From Pseudomonas mandelii (GTDB lineage Bacteria > Pseudomonadota > Gammaproteobacteria > Pseudomonadales > Pseudomonadaceae), in assembly GCF_900106065.1 (NCBI RefSeq), contig NZ_LT629796.1:6176501-6240500 (forward strand): a DNA stretch of 64,000 bases, written 5' to 3'. The translations under genes and the position numbers were made by a program. Positions 38,128 to 46,598 of this stretch are shown one piece after another. The notes under the pieces are model-generated. The model saw only the letters and a list, made by a program, of their open reading frames with translations. It was not told the DNA's origin and ran no database searches. The number at the start of each line of letters is the position of its first letter. Positions within the stretch are counted from its first letter, which is position 1.

Positions 38128-40482
38128 ATGCCGAAATATAAAAATAAAGCAGCAACCCCAACCCCTGATTCACCACCGACATTGATTAACCGTTACCTGT
38201 TTCCCGTAACCATCGGCGTCTTGCTGGTGGCCGTGGCGGCAATCGGCTGGTTTCTGCTGTACAGCACGCCAGCGCCGATCAATACCGTGCCCGTCAGTAC
38301 GCCGACTGTTCAGCCGGCCAAAGCGCAATCCGTCGTCGTGACACCGGCGAAGATGGGCGATGAGCAACAATGCCAGGGCTGCCACAGCGAACAGATGAAA
38401 GATTGGCAAGGCTCCCATCACCAGTTGGCGATGCAGGAGGCCAATGCCGAAACGATGCTGGGCGATTTCAATAACGTCACGTTCAAGGCGCAAAACGAAA
38501 CCACCCGTTTCTCGCGCAAGGACGACGGTTTCTGGGTCAACACGCCCGGGATTGACGGCAAAAATGCCGACTTCAAAGTGGCCTACACCTTTGGCATCGC
38601 GCCGTTGCAGCAATACCTGATAGAGGTCGGCGAAGGTCGCTTGCAAGCGCTGGGTGTGGCTTGGGATACCGAGAGAAACCGCTGGTTCCACCTCTATCCG
38701 GGCCAGGGCGTGAATTTCAAGAACCCGCTGCACTGGAGCAAGCCCAGCCAGAACGCCAATTTCATGTGTGTCGAATGCCACACCACTGGCTACAAGCGCA
38801 ATTTCGACGCGGCCAAAAACACCTTCGACAGCCAGTGGAACAGCCTCGGTGTCGGTTGTCAGGCGTGCCACGGGCCCGCGTCCAACCACCTGGAATGGAC
38901 GGCGAAGAAAGGTGATCTGATCCACGCCGGCTTTGCGGTCGACCTCAAGGACAAGGACGCCACGGTCGAAATCGAAACCTGTGCCCGCTGCCATTCGCGC
39001 CGCGCACCGCTGGGCGACGGCTACACCGTTGGCAAGCGTTTGATGGACGACTACCTGCCGAGCCCCCTGACCCGCGAGCTGTACGCGCTGGACGGCAAGA
39101 TCAAGGATGAAGTGTTCGAACACGGCTCCTTCGCCCAAAGCAAAATGCTCGACAAGGGCGTGCGTTGCAGCAACTGCCACAACCCCCACAGCACCGAACT
39201 CAAGGCCCCGGGCAACGGCGTTTGCCTGCAATGCCACAACACCGCCGGCAAGACTTCGGTGACAGGCGTCGATGGCAAGGGTTTGCAAGCCAAGAACTAC
39301 GACTCCATCGAACACACCCGCCACACCCCGGGCCAGCCTGGCTCCCAATGCGTGGATTGCCACATGCCCGGCAAGTTCTACATGGGCAACGACTTCCGGC
39401 ACGACCACAGCTTCAGCATTCCCAACCCGGAGCGGGCAAAAAAACTCGGCACGCCGGACGCCTGCCTGACCTGTCACCAAGGCAAGGCCGGCGACAAGGT
39501 CACTGAGCAATTCAAACTCTGGAACACCGCCACCACGGCGCAGGCGCCACGCTACGACGAAAGCCTGTGGCTGATTCGCAACGGCCAGCCCGGCGCCGCG
39601 CAAGCCTTGTACGAACAGTTGCAGCGCAGCAACCTGCCGGCGATTCAGCGCGCCACCTTGCTGGCAGAACTGCCGCTATACCCGAGCGAACAGGCCTTGA
39701 AACTCGCGACCAAGGACTTGAGCAACCCTGCACCGCAGGTGCGTGAAAGCGCAGTGCGGGCAATCAGTGCGTTCCTGCCGCCACCGGAGCGTGCGCCGCT
39801 GCTGACGCCGTTGCTGGGCGATCCGGTGAAGGCGGTGCGGATCGTCGCGGCCCGAGACTTGCTGAGCGTCGCGCGTAACGGATTGGGCAGCGCCCAGGCC
39901 AACTGGAACGCGGCCATTGCCGAATACGAAGCGGTGCAAAAAAGCCTGGCCGAGCGCGCCGAGTCCAACCTGAACCTGGCGATGCTCTACCAGGCCAGCG
40001 GGCGCAACGACGAAGTCGAATCGCTGCTGCGCACCGCCCTCAAGCGTGATCCGGATTTCTACCCGGCGCTGGTCACGCTGGTGCAATGGCTGGAAGCCAA
40101 TGGACGCGGCCAGGAAGCGCAGACGCTGTTGGCACAAAGCCTGAAAGAACACCCGGACAACGCCCTGCTGCAACACACCCAGGGCTTGGCGCTGGTGCGT
40201 GCGGGCCAGTCAGCGCAAGCCATGCCAGCCTTGCGCAAAGCCGCGCAACTGGAACCGCAGAACGCCCAATACGGCTACGTGCTGGCGGTGGCGTTGCACG
40301 ACAGCGGCAAGGTTGATGAGGCATGCGAAGAGCTGGAGCGGTTGTTGAACGTGCAACCGGCCAACCGCAATGCGCGGTTGTCGCTGATCCAGTACTACCT
40401 GGATAACGGGCAGGAACCGAAGGCGCAGGTGCTGTTGCAACGCTGGAAGAAAATGAACGGGGGCGATCCGGCGTTGAAATGA
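38128..40482 (+). CDS. Membrane-anchored octaheme c-type cytochrome with HEAT and TPR repeats
   Basis: 784 residues. An N-terminal anchor (about 20-45, FPVTIGVLLVAVAAIGWFLLY) precedes a periplasmic multiheme part with eight CXXCH sites at residues 82, 214, 244, 285, 347, 366, 408 and 446. This resembles cytochrome c554-type domains (CHSEQMKDWQGSHH, CVECHTTGYKRNF, CQACHGPASNH). Two HEAT-like units follow (about 530-600, NPAPQVRESAVRAISAF and DPVKAVRIVAARDLL), then several TPRs from about 610 to 780. GGAAG before ATG 38128 favours it over ATG 38104. It has no reductase or oxidase partner next to it. A redox enzyme or electron carrier with a protein-binding tail is likely; substrate unknown. Confidence 0.88.
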   Translation: MPKYKNKAATPTPDSPPTLINRYLFPVTIGVLLVAVAAIGWFLLYSTPAPINTVPVSTPTVQPAKAQSVVVTPAKMGDEQQCQGCHSEQMKDWQGSHHQLAMQEANAETMLGDFNNVTFKAQNETTRFSRKDDGFWVNTPGIDGKNADFKVAYTFGIAPLQQYLIEVGEGRLQALGVAWDTERNRWFHLYPGQGVNFKNPLHWSKPSQNANFMCVECHTTGYKRNFDAAKNTFDSQWNSLGVGCQACHGPASNHLEWTAKKGDLIHAGFAVDLKDKDATVEIETCARCHSRRAPLGDGYTVGKRLMDDYLPSPLTRELYALDGKIKDEVFEHGSFAQSKMLDKGVRCSNCHNPHSTELKAPGNGVCLQCHNTAGKTSVTGVDGKGLQAKNYDSIEHTRHTPGQPGSQCVDCHMPGKFYMGNDFRHDHSFSIPNPERAKKLGTPDACLTCHQGKAGDKVTEQFKLWNTATTAQAPRYDESLWLIRNGQPGAAQALYEQLQRSNLPAIQRATLLAELPLYPSEQALKLATKDLSNPAPQVRESAVRAISAFLPPPERAPLLTPLLGDPVKAVRIVAARDLLSVARNGLGSAQANWNAAIAEYEAVQKSLAERAESNLNLAMLYQASGRNDEVESLLRTALKRDPDFYPALVTLVQWLEANGRGQEAQTLLAQSLKEHPDNALLQHTQGLALVRAGQSAQAMPALRKAAQLEPQNAQYGYVLAVALHDSGKVDEACEELERLLNVQPANRNARLSLIQYYLDNGQEPKAQVLLQRWKKMNGGDPALK

Positions 40483-40505
40483 CCGATGGTTGACCCGAAG
40501 GCCTC

Positions 40506-40571
40506 TTCGCGGGCAAGCCTCGCTCCTACAGGGTTTATGCAATCCTGGTGGGAGCGAGGCTTGCCCGCGAT
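40506..40571. repeat. REP inverted pair (GGAGCGAGGCTTGCCCGCGA family)
   Basis: TTCGCGGGCAAGCCTCGCTCC and GGGAGCGAGGCTTGCCCGCGA with about 25 bases between. It separates the cytochrome gene from the convergent membrane-protein gene. Confidence 0.86.
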
Positions 40572-40597
40572 GGCGTCAACCCGGTTTCAGATCGGAT

Positions 40598-41566
40598 TTA
40601 CCACGAAGAACCACTCTTCAACGCCAACTCCCGCCGGCTGTTCGCCCGCATCGCCTTGATCAGCGACACCGTGCCCACCAGGATAATCACCCCCGCGAAC
40701 AAAAAGTCGATGGTGTACAGCTGGAAGTCCTTCATCGGCCCCACCAGCAACACCCGGATCGCGCCGATACTCACCAGCGTGGCGAGAAAATCGATCCCCG
40801 GTTCATCGCGATAGAACACGTGCAGCAGCGGCAGGCACAGCACCAGCAACAAGAGCAGCACGATCACCTTGAACGAGCCTTTGCGCTCAACGCTGAATGC
40901 ACACTCGTGGGCGCCGTAGGCCTTGTAGTCTTCGTCGCGGATCATCGCGTTGCGTTCGTTGATGTAGTCGACGCGGTTGTACTTCTGGACCGGCGTGAAC
41001 GTGTTCGACATCTCCATCAGCGTGGTGATGTTTTTGAACCTCAAGTCGATGCGCTCGTTGCCCTTGAGGTAATACAGCACCGGTTTGTAGCCATAACGGT
41101 AGGTATCGAAGGGAAAATCCGTGGCCCGGCCCTGCACTCCGATGGGCCTTGGCTCAAGTTCGGCGTAGGCGCTTTTGTTGGCCGACGCGAGGTTGCGGCT
41201 CAGCGGCTGGACCTTGACCTGCTCAAGGAACATCGGCGTGACGCCGAACGACCACTGCAAAGGTTCCAGACGCAGGCGCAGTTCGTTGCGGCCCAGGTCG
41301 TAGCGGTTGAAGGTGCGCTCGGACACCACCACGGCACCACTGAGCATGAACTCGCCGCGCACCGTGTTGGTGATGCGCAGCGTCAGTTGATCCTTGCCCA
41401 GTAGCACGGCATCGCTGGCCGGTGGCGTGCCGCACCAGGCCGTGCTGTCGAAGGCTCCGCCCAACTGGCCGTCACGGTTTTCCTTGAACACGTAAAAATA
41501 ACTGGCCCACAGCGCCAACATCAGCAACAGCGCAATCAGCCCCAAAATCTTTTTGCCCACACTCAA
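40598..41566 (-). CDS. Membrane protein of unknown function
   Basis: 322 residues. One N-terminal membrane helix (about 7-26), a large soluble, probably periplasmic, beta-rich region (about 27-225; contains KNITTLMEMSNTFTPVQKYNRVDYINERNAM near 178-208), then three membrane helices (about 232-250, 258-275 and 283-303). Starts MSVGKKILGLIALLLMLALW; upstream bases contain AAAGGAG close to the ATG. Codon use is like its neighbours. I recognise no named family. Convergent with the multiheme cytochrome across a REP pair; nothing shows they work together. Confidence 0.65.
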   Translation of the reverse strand: MSVGKKILGLIALLLMLALWASYFYVFKENRDGQLGGAFDSTAWCGTPPASDAVLLGKDQLTLRITNTVRGEFMLSGAVVVSERTFNRYDLGRNELRLRLEPLQWSFGVTPMFLEQVKVQPLSRNLASANKSAYAELEPRPIGVQGRATDFPFDTYRYGYKPVLYYLKGNERIDLRFKNITTLMEMSNTFTPVQKYNRVDYINERNAMIRDEDYKAYGAHECAFSVERKGSFKVIVLLLLLVLCLPLLHVFYRDEPGIDFLATLVSIGAIRVLLVGPMKDFQLYTIDFLFAGVIILVGTVSLIKAMRANSRRELALKSGSSW

Positions 41567-41821
41567 ACCAGACTCCTTTCTTTACCGACTCCCTGATGAG
41601 GCGTGGACTCTACCAAAATGCCATCAGCGGCCCAAGCAAAAATGCCGAGGGCGCGCCCGTAGCAGCTGTCGAGTTTGCGAGTCTGCGTTCGCCTGCGCAG
41701 CAGTCGAGAAATCAGTTTGCACGTTGTGTCATGAGTACCGCGTGCTCCGGGTTTACGACGGCTCCGCCGCCGAACGCAACCTCGTGCGGCTCGACCGTTG
41801 CTGCAAACATCGGTGTCGGTT

Positions 41822-42301
41822 TCAGCGTCTTCTGAATAACGGCCGCGGTTCAATCACTGAACGCCCATAGAGCACACTCATCCCGGCCAATCCCTTCAGC
41901 GCGTCCTCGGCGGATTTGTCTTCGCGCACCGCGAAACTATCGAATCCGCATTGGCGCATGTGGCTGAGCTGATCGCGCAGCACATCACCGACCGCGCGCA
42001 ATTCCCCCGTCCAGCCCAACCGAGTACGCAGCAGGTACGCCTGGCTGTAACCGCGACCGTCGCGGAAACTCGGGAAATCCAGGGCAATCAGCGGCAATGC
42101 GTCAAACCACGGCTTCAGACTTTCCACCTCGTCGTCAGGCCCCAGCCAGACCGCATGCTGTGCGGGCGCTTGAAGCCAGCGACTCAACGGTAAAATCACT
42201 GACCCGTCCGGCAATTCACCCTCTGCGTCCCTGACCAGCACCCAAGGATCGTCAGCCACAATCCGCGCCACACCCTCCACCAGTCGCAACAGATTGTTCA
42301 T
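41822..42301 (-). CDS. DUF934 family protein, partner of sulfite/nitrite reductase
   Basis: 159 residues. DUF934 proteins are nearly always encoded directly after a CysI-type reductase. Marks: VILPLSRWLQ near 35-45, the central ALDFPSFRDGRGYSQAYLLRTRLGWTGELRAVGDVLRDQL (about 72-111), and the late MRQCGFDSFAVRED near 114-127. The ATG overlaps the reductase stop (ATGA), so the pair is translationally coupled. Soluble; probably helps sulfite reductase or its electron supply, although no reaction is established. Corresponds to PA4129 in the P. aeruginosa cluster discussed under findings. Confidence 0.88.
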   Translation of the reverse strand: MNNLLRLVEGVARIVADDPWVLVRDAEGELPDGSVILPLSRWLQAPAQHAVWLGPDDEVESLKPWFDALPLIALDFPSFRDGRGYSQAYLLRTRLGWTGELRAVGDVLRDQLSHMRQCGFDSFAVREDKSAEDALKGLAGMSVLYGRSVIEPRPLFRRR

Positions 42302-43971
42302 GCCGAGACCTCCAGCAACTTTGGATAAACCTGCTCCTTGAACGGCTCAAGACCAATGCGCTGCAAGGTGTCGACAAACAGTTCTTCGCTCTCGCGGTAA
42401 TCGACGAACGTGGCGATGATCCGCTCGATAACCTCGGGCACTTCGGCAGCGCTAAAGGACGGGCCGATGACTTTGCCCAGGGCGCTGTTCTTGCCCTGGC
42501 TGCCGCCGAGGGTGATCTGGTACCACTCGCTGCCGTTCTTATCGACGCCCAGAATGCCGATGTTGCCGATGTGGTGGTGACCGCAGGCGTTCATGCAGCC
42601 GGAAATGTTCAGGCTGATGTCGCCCAGGTCGTGGAGGTAATCCAAGTCTTCGAAACGTGCCTGGATCGCTTGGGCAATCGGGATCGATTTGGCGTTAGCC
42701 AGCGCGCAGAAATCGCCGCCGGGGCACGCGATGATGTCGGTCAGCAAACCGATATTGGCGCAGCCCAGGCCCTGCTCGCAGGCCAGGCACCACAGGGCGT
42801 AGAGATCAGCTTTGGGTACGTCCGGCAGCACGATGTTCTGTTCATGGGCGATGCGAATTTCGCCGAACCCGAACTGTTCGGACCACTCGGCCACGGCCAA
42901 CATTTGCTCGGTCGTCACGTCCCCCGGTGGTGAGTCGAAGCCCGGTTTGGTCGACAGCACCACGCTGGTGTAACCCGCGACCTTGTGCGGTTGAACGTTG
43001 CGCGTAACCCAACGTGCGAAGGCCGGGTTCTCGGCCAGGCGCGTGCCGAAATTCAGGTCCGTGTCGGACAGTGAACGGTAATCGGGAGCCACGAAGGCAC
43101 TGGCGACCCGCTCATATTCGACGTCGGTCAACTGCGCCGGACCGTCCTTGAGGTACTGCCATTCTTCCTCCACTTCCCTGGCGAAAGCTTCGATGCCCAG
43201 GGCCTTGACCAGAATCTTGATCCGCGCCTTGTACTTGTTGTCGCGTCGGCCGTGACGGTTGTAGACCCGCAGCACCGCCTCGACATAGGAAAGCAAATGC
43301 TGCCAGGGCAAACCCTCGCGAATCTGCAATCCAAGAATCGGCGTGCGCCCCAACCCGCCACCGACAATGACCCGCAGCAGCATCTGCCCACTGTCATCGC
43401 GATAAAGATAAAGGCCAATGTCATGCATCATGATCGCGGCGCGGTCCTGCTCCGCCGAGCAGATGGCAATTTTGAACTTGCGCGGCAGGTACAGAAATTC
43501 CGGGTTGATGGTCGACCACTGGCGCAGGATCTCGGCCAGCGGTCGCGGGTCCATCAGTTCATCCGCCGCCACACCGGCAAACGCTTCGGTGGTGATGTTA
43601 CGCACGCAGTTGCCGGAGGTCTGGATCGCGTGCATCTCGACCTGGGCAAGTCGTTCGAGGATATCCGGCACCTGCGCCAGTTCGATCCAGTTGAACTGCA
43701 TGTTCTGCCGAGTGGTGAAGTGGCCGTAACCGCGATCATAGTCCCGGGCGATGCTCGCCAGCGTGCGCATCTGCCTGGCGCTCAGGGTGCCGTAAGGAAT
43801 CGCCACGCGCAGCATGTAGGCGTGCTTTTGCATATACAGGCCGTTCTGCAGTCGCAACGGCAGGAACTCTTCCTCGCTCAACTCGCCCGTCATGAAACGC
43901 TCGACCTGATCGCGAAACTGCGCAACCCGCTCGAAGACCAGGGCCCGGTCATAGTCGTCGTACTGATACAT
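42298..43971 (-). CDS. Nitrite/sulfite reductase hemoprotein (CysI type, PA4130-like)
   Basis: 557 residues. A siroheme/[4Fe-4S] enzyme for six-electron reduction of sulfite or nitrite. Two ferrodoxin-like halves and two catalytic modules are seen. NGLYMQKHAYMLRVAIPYGTLS (about 46-67) and TRQNMQFNWIEL (about 96-107) line the first module; the cluster and siroheme ligands are CPGGDFC (near 423) and GCMNACGHHHIGNIGILG (near 463). It ends with DUF934 overlapped. It diverges from ccoN with 274 bases between starts and carries the shared operator-promoter at 44035-44096. Pairing with ccoN marks it as the PA4130-like paralogue, not the main assimilatory CysI. Confidence 0.88.
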   Translation of the reverse strand: MYQYDDYDRALVFERVAQFRDQVERFMTGELSEEEFLPLRLQNGLYMQKHAYMLRVAIPYGTLSARQMRTLASIARDYDRGYGHFTTRQNMQFNWIELAQVPDILERLAQVEMHAIQTSGNCVRNITTEAFAGVAADELMDPRPLAEILRQWSTINPEFLYLPRKFKIAICSAEQDRAAIMMHDIGLYLYRDDSGQMLLRVIVGGGLGRTPILGLQIREGLPWQHLLSYVEAVLRVYNRHGRRDNKYKARIKILVKALGIEAFAREVEEEWQYLKDGPAQLTDVEYERVASAFVAPDYRSLSDTDLNFGTRLAENPAFARWVTRNVQPHKVAGYTSVVLSTKPGFDSPPGDVTTEQMLAVAEWSEQFGFGEIRIAHEQNIVLPDVPKADLYALWCLACEQGLGCANIGLLTDIIACPGGDFCALANAKSIPIAQAIQARFEDLDYLHDLGDISLNISGCMNACGHHHIGNIGILGVDKNGSEWYQITLGGSQGKNSALGKVIGPSFSAAEVPEVIERIIATFVDYRESEELFVDTLQRIGLEPFKEQVYPKLLEVSA

Positions 43972-44034
43972 GTGGCTACCTCATCAGGGTGGATCGCACG
44001 CTCTGCTACAGGGGTGGCGGTGCTTGTGGCAGTG

Positions 44035-44096
44035 ACTATGAACCTACGGCGCAGCGCGTTACAGATTCACCTGAGTGCTAAAAAACCGTATCAGAG
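44035..44096 (-). promoter_or_regulatory. Candidate MocR-regulated promoter of the reductase-DUF934 operon
   Basis: Read on the minus strand: CTCTGATACGG (44096-44086), 15 bases, GTGAATCTGTA (44070-44060), 18 bases, TCATAGT (44041-44035). Against the ccoG and ccoN copies each 11-base block keeps 8 matches, and both spacings are identical. Direct repeat TCTGAT/TCTGTA has a 30-bp period. Ends 64 bases before the ATG. Confidence 0.55.
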
Positions 44097-44125
44097 TGCG
44101 TCAGATCACCGCAGGCAGGCCTCGT

Positions 44126-44187
44126 ATCTGATCCGCATAAACTCGGTTTTTCTGAGTCTGTTTTGTTTCGGGCAGGGTTTCTACAGT
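44126..44187 (+). promoter_or_regulatory. Candidate MocR-regulated promoter of ccoN
   Basis: ATCTGATCCGC (44126-44136), 15 bases, CTGAGTCTGTT (44152-44162), 18 bases, CTACAGT (44181-44187). Both 11-base blocks are identical to those before ccoG, 30 kb away, while the sequence between them is unrelated. This argues for a protein-binding site and against recent duplication of the whole region. Lies back-to-back with the reductase promoter. Confidence 0.65.
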
Positions 44188-44245
44188 GGACGACATGCCA
44201 GTCCGGGTGGCCTGGCAAGACTTTGCAACCGTGGAAGCATTGACC

Positions 44246-45673
44246 ATGAGCACAGCAACAATCGGACAGGCCTATAACTACAAGGTCGTCCGCCAATTCG
44301 TCGTGGCAACCATCGTCTGGGGCGTCGTGGGGATGGCAATGGGGGTGTGGATCGCCTCGCAACTGGTATGGCCCGAGATGAACCTCGACCTGCCGTGGAC
44401 CACCTTCGGCCGCTTGCGCCCGCTGCACACCAGCCTGGTCATTTTCGGCTTTGCCGGCAGTGCGCAGTTCGCCGCCAGTTACTACGCGGTGCAGCGCACG
44501 TGTCAGGTACGGCTGTACTCCGACAAACTGGCCGCGTTCACCTTTTGGGGCTGGCAGTCGGTGATTGTGGTGATGCTGATCACCCTGCCGCTGGGCTACA
44601 CCACCACCAAGGAATACGCCGAGATCGAGTTCTCCGGCGCGGTATGGATGACCGTGGTCTGGGTCGCCTACGCCATCGTCTTCTTCACCACCGTGGTGCA
44701 GCGCAAGACCAGGCACATCTACGTCGGCAACTGGTTCTTCGGTGCCTTCATCGTCGTGATCGCGATGCTGCACGTGGTCAATCACCTGTCGATTCCGGTG
44801 GACTGGTTCAAGTCCTATCCGGTGTATTCGGGGGCCACCGACGCCATGGTGCAGTGGTGGTACGGGCATAACGCGGTGGGCTTCTTCCTGACCACCGGGT
44901 TCCTGGGGATGATGTATTACTTCGTGCCGAAACAGGTCGGGCGGCCGGTGTATTCGTATCGGTTGTCGATCGTGCATTTCTGGGCGCTGATCACCCTGTA
45001 CATCTGGGCCGGTCCGCACCACTTGCACTACACCGCACTGCCGGACTGGGCGCAGTCGCTGGGCATGGCGATGTCGCTGATCCTGCTGGCACCGAGCTGG
45101 GGCGGGATGATTAACGGCATGATGACCCTGTCGGGCGCCTGGCATAAATTGCGCACCGACCCAATCCTGCGCTTTTTGGTGCTGTCGCTGGCGTTCTACG
45201 GGATGTCGACGTTCGAAGGACCGATGATGGCCATCAAAACGGTCAACGCCCTCTCCCATTACACCGACTGGACCATCGGCCACGTCCACGCTGGCGCCCT
45301 CGGTTGGGTGGCGATGATCACCTTCGGGGCCATTTACCACATGGTGCCGAAAGTCTTCGGTCGTGAGCAGATGTTCAGTACGCCGCTGATCAACTTGCAC
45401 TTCTGGCTCGCGACCATTGGCACGGTGTTGTATATCGCCTCGATGTGGGTCAACGGCATCACCCAAGGGTTGATGTGGCGTGCGATCAACGACGACGGCA
45501 CCCTGACCTACTCGTTCGTCGAGGCCTTGCAGGCCAGCCATCCGGGGTTCGTGGTGCGCTTTGCCGGCGGGGTTTTCTTCCTCAGCGGCATGTTGCTGAT
45601 GGCCTACAACACGTGGCGCACCGTGCGGGTTTCGGACATGGCGATGGCCGAACGTGAAGCGCAGATTGCGTGA
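44246..45673 (+). CDS. ccoN: Orphan cbb3-type cytochrome c oxidase subunit I (CcoN)
   Basis: 475 residues, full length, 12 predicted membrane helices. Catalytic heme-copper subunit. Seen: [19 protein letters not shown] with a heme b His near 50, [20 protein letters not shown], the [26 protein letters not shown] region with Cu-B/Tyr residues near 205-235, [13 protein letters not shown] near 257 with the paired His, and [12 protein letters not shown] near 345. GGAAG precedes ATG 44246; the frame opens 20 codons earlier. No ccoO or ccoP follows, only a CcoQ-like gene, so it must borrow CcoO/CcoP from elsewhere. Equivalent to the P. aeruginosa orphan CcoN4 by context. Confidence 0.93.
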   Translation: MSTATIGQAYNYKVVRQFVVATIVWGVVGMAMGVWIASQLVWPEMNLDLPWTTFGRLRPLHTSLVIFGFAGSAQFAASYYAVQRTCQVRLYSDKLAAFTFWGWQSVIVVMLITLPLGYTTTKEYAEIEFSGAVWMTVVWVAYAIVFFTTVVQRKTRHIYVGNWFFGAFIVVIAMLHVVNHLSIPVDWFKSYPVYSGATDAMVQWWYGHNAVGFFLTTGFLGMMYYFVPKQVGRPVYSYRLSIVHFWALITLYIWAGPHHLHYTALPDWAQSLGMAMSLILLAPSWGGMINGMMTLSGAWHKLRTDPILRFLVLSLAFYGMSTFEGPMMAIKTVNALSHYTDWTIGHVHAGALGWVAMITFGAIYHMVPKVFGREQMFSTPLINLHFWLATIGTVLYIASMWVNGITQGLMWRAINDDGTLTYSFVEALQASHPGFVVRFAGGVFFLSGMLLMAYNTWRTVRVSDMAMAEREAQIA

Positions 45674-45681
45674 GGTTTGAG

Positions 45682-45903
45682 ATGACCGAGATAGTGCTGA
45701 ATCTGTTTGGGGTCGTGGGGTTTTGGCTGGCAATCGAGTACTGCCTGAAACACCAGACGGCCGAGAGCCTGGAGGACGCGAGCCTGATTCCGTTTGCCGA
45801 TGACCCTGAGGTGGCGCGGCGGGTGGAGTTGGCGACGGGGAAGACTGTGAAGGCGGTAGCCCCCGAAGAAGCTAAACCCGGTTGGGTCAACCTGGAAATC
45901 TGA
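45682..45903 (+). CDS. ccoQ: CcoQ-like small subunit of cbb3 oxidase
   Basis: 73 residues. One membrane helix near 3-19 (IVLNLFGVVGFWLAIEY), then a cytoplasmic tail with SLIPFADDPEVARRVE near 33-48; the PFADDPE phrase is common in CcoQ proteins. It begins 8 bases after the ccoN stop (TTTGAG before the ATG), so the two are co-transcribed. CcoQ stabilises the cbb3 complex. The body is longer than most CcoQ and ends with a charged Ala/Glu-rich tail. Equivalent to PA4134 by position. Confidence 0.78.
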   Translation: MTEIVLNLFGVVGFWLAIEYCLKHQTAESLEDASLIPFADDPEVARRVELATGKTVKAVAPEEAKPGWVNLEI

Positions 45904-45920
45904 CACACCACACATCCAAA

Positions 45921-46011
45921 TGTGGGAGCGAGCCTGCTCGCGATGGCGCAGTGTCAGTCGATATTAATGCTGACTGATACACCGTCATCGTGAACAGGCT
46001 CGCTCCCACAG
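45921..46011. repeat. REP inverted pair (GAGCCTGCTCGCGATG family)
   Basis: TGTGGGAGCGAGCCTGCTCG and its inverse CAGGCTCGCTCCCACA with one changed arm (GTGAACAGGCT), about 45 bases apart, between convergent ccoQ and the next gene. Confidence 0.83.
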
Positions 46012-46033
46012 GATTATGTGTAAGGTCAGAGAA

Positions 46034-46528
46034 TCAGCCGCGTTCGCGGGGGATCAGGCTCTGCAACTGCTGCGCCAGGAAGTTCGCGTCGAAGGCAAAC
46101 GTATCCGGGTCTTTCAAACCATTGGTCTTGCGCCATTGCCAGCTCGTCGAAGGCGGCAGGCACACCAGCGAAATGCTGCCATACCGCGCGGCCGTCAAAC
46201 CCATCACCGCCAACGAAATCTGACCACCGACGCCCATCACGTCCGGCACGAACTCCACCGGTTTGCCGGCAATGACAATGCTCAGTTTCTCGGTCTTGAA
46301 CGTCGACGACTCGACCGGAACGCTCGGCCCTGAAGCGACATACACCTCGCGACTCACTTCCAGCAGGTTCGGCACCTGGATCGGCTCCAGCCATTGCTGG
46401 ATCTGGTCGAACAGTTCACCAATGCGCGTCGCCCACACGGCCGATTGCGACTCAAACACTTGCTTCTTGTGCGCTTCGCTTTCTGCATAGTGGCGAAGCA
46501 TCTCGCCCAGTTGCTGTACGTCGTCCAT
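46034..46528 (-). CDS. Conserved hypothetical soluble protein
   Basis: 164 residues with no signal peptide or membrane helix. N-terminal helices (LGEMLRHYAESEAHKKQVFESQ about 7-28; TRIGELFDQIQQWL about 34-47) are followed by a beta-rich half (EVYVASGPSVPVESSTFKTEKLSIVIAGKPVEFVPDVMG about 61-99) and a C-terminal WQWRKTNGLKDPDTFAFDANFLAQQLQSLI. ATG 46528 is preceded by AAAGGAA. Codon use is typical for the window. No named family recognised. Single gene between a REP and the AraC regulator. Confidence 0.7.
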   Translation of the reverse strand: MDDVQQLGEMLRHYAESEAHKKQVFESQSAVWATRIGELFDQIQQWLEPIQVPNLLEVSREVYVASGPSVPVESSTFKTEKLSIVIAGKPVEFVPDVMGVGGQISLAVMGLTAARYGSISLVCLPPSTSWQWRKTNGLKDPDTFAFDANFLAQQLQSLIPRERG

Positions 46529-46598
46529 TGCGGTGTTCCTTTGGTTGAAGCGGTGCTGCGGACGTTGAGCATGGCAGATGCGCGCTGCCGGCGTACGA

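Noticed and set aside
43972..44245. Anr/FNR box (TTGAT-N4-ATCAA) in the ccoN-reductase promoter region
   Set aside because: I looked for it because orphan ccoN genes can respond to oxygen. No site with both half-sites was found by eye.
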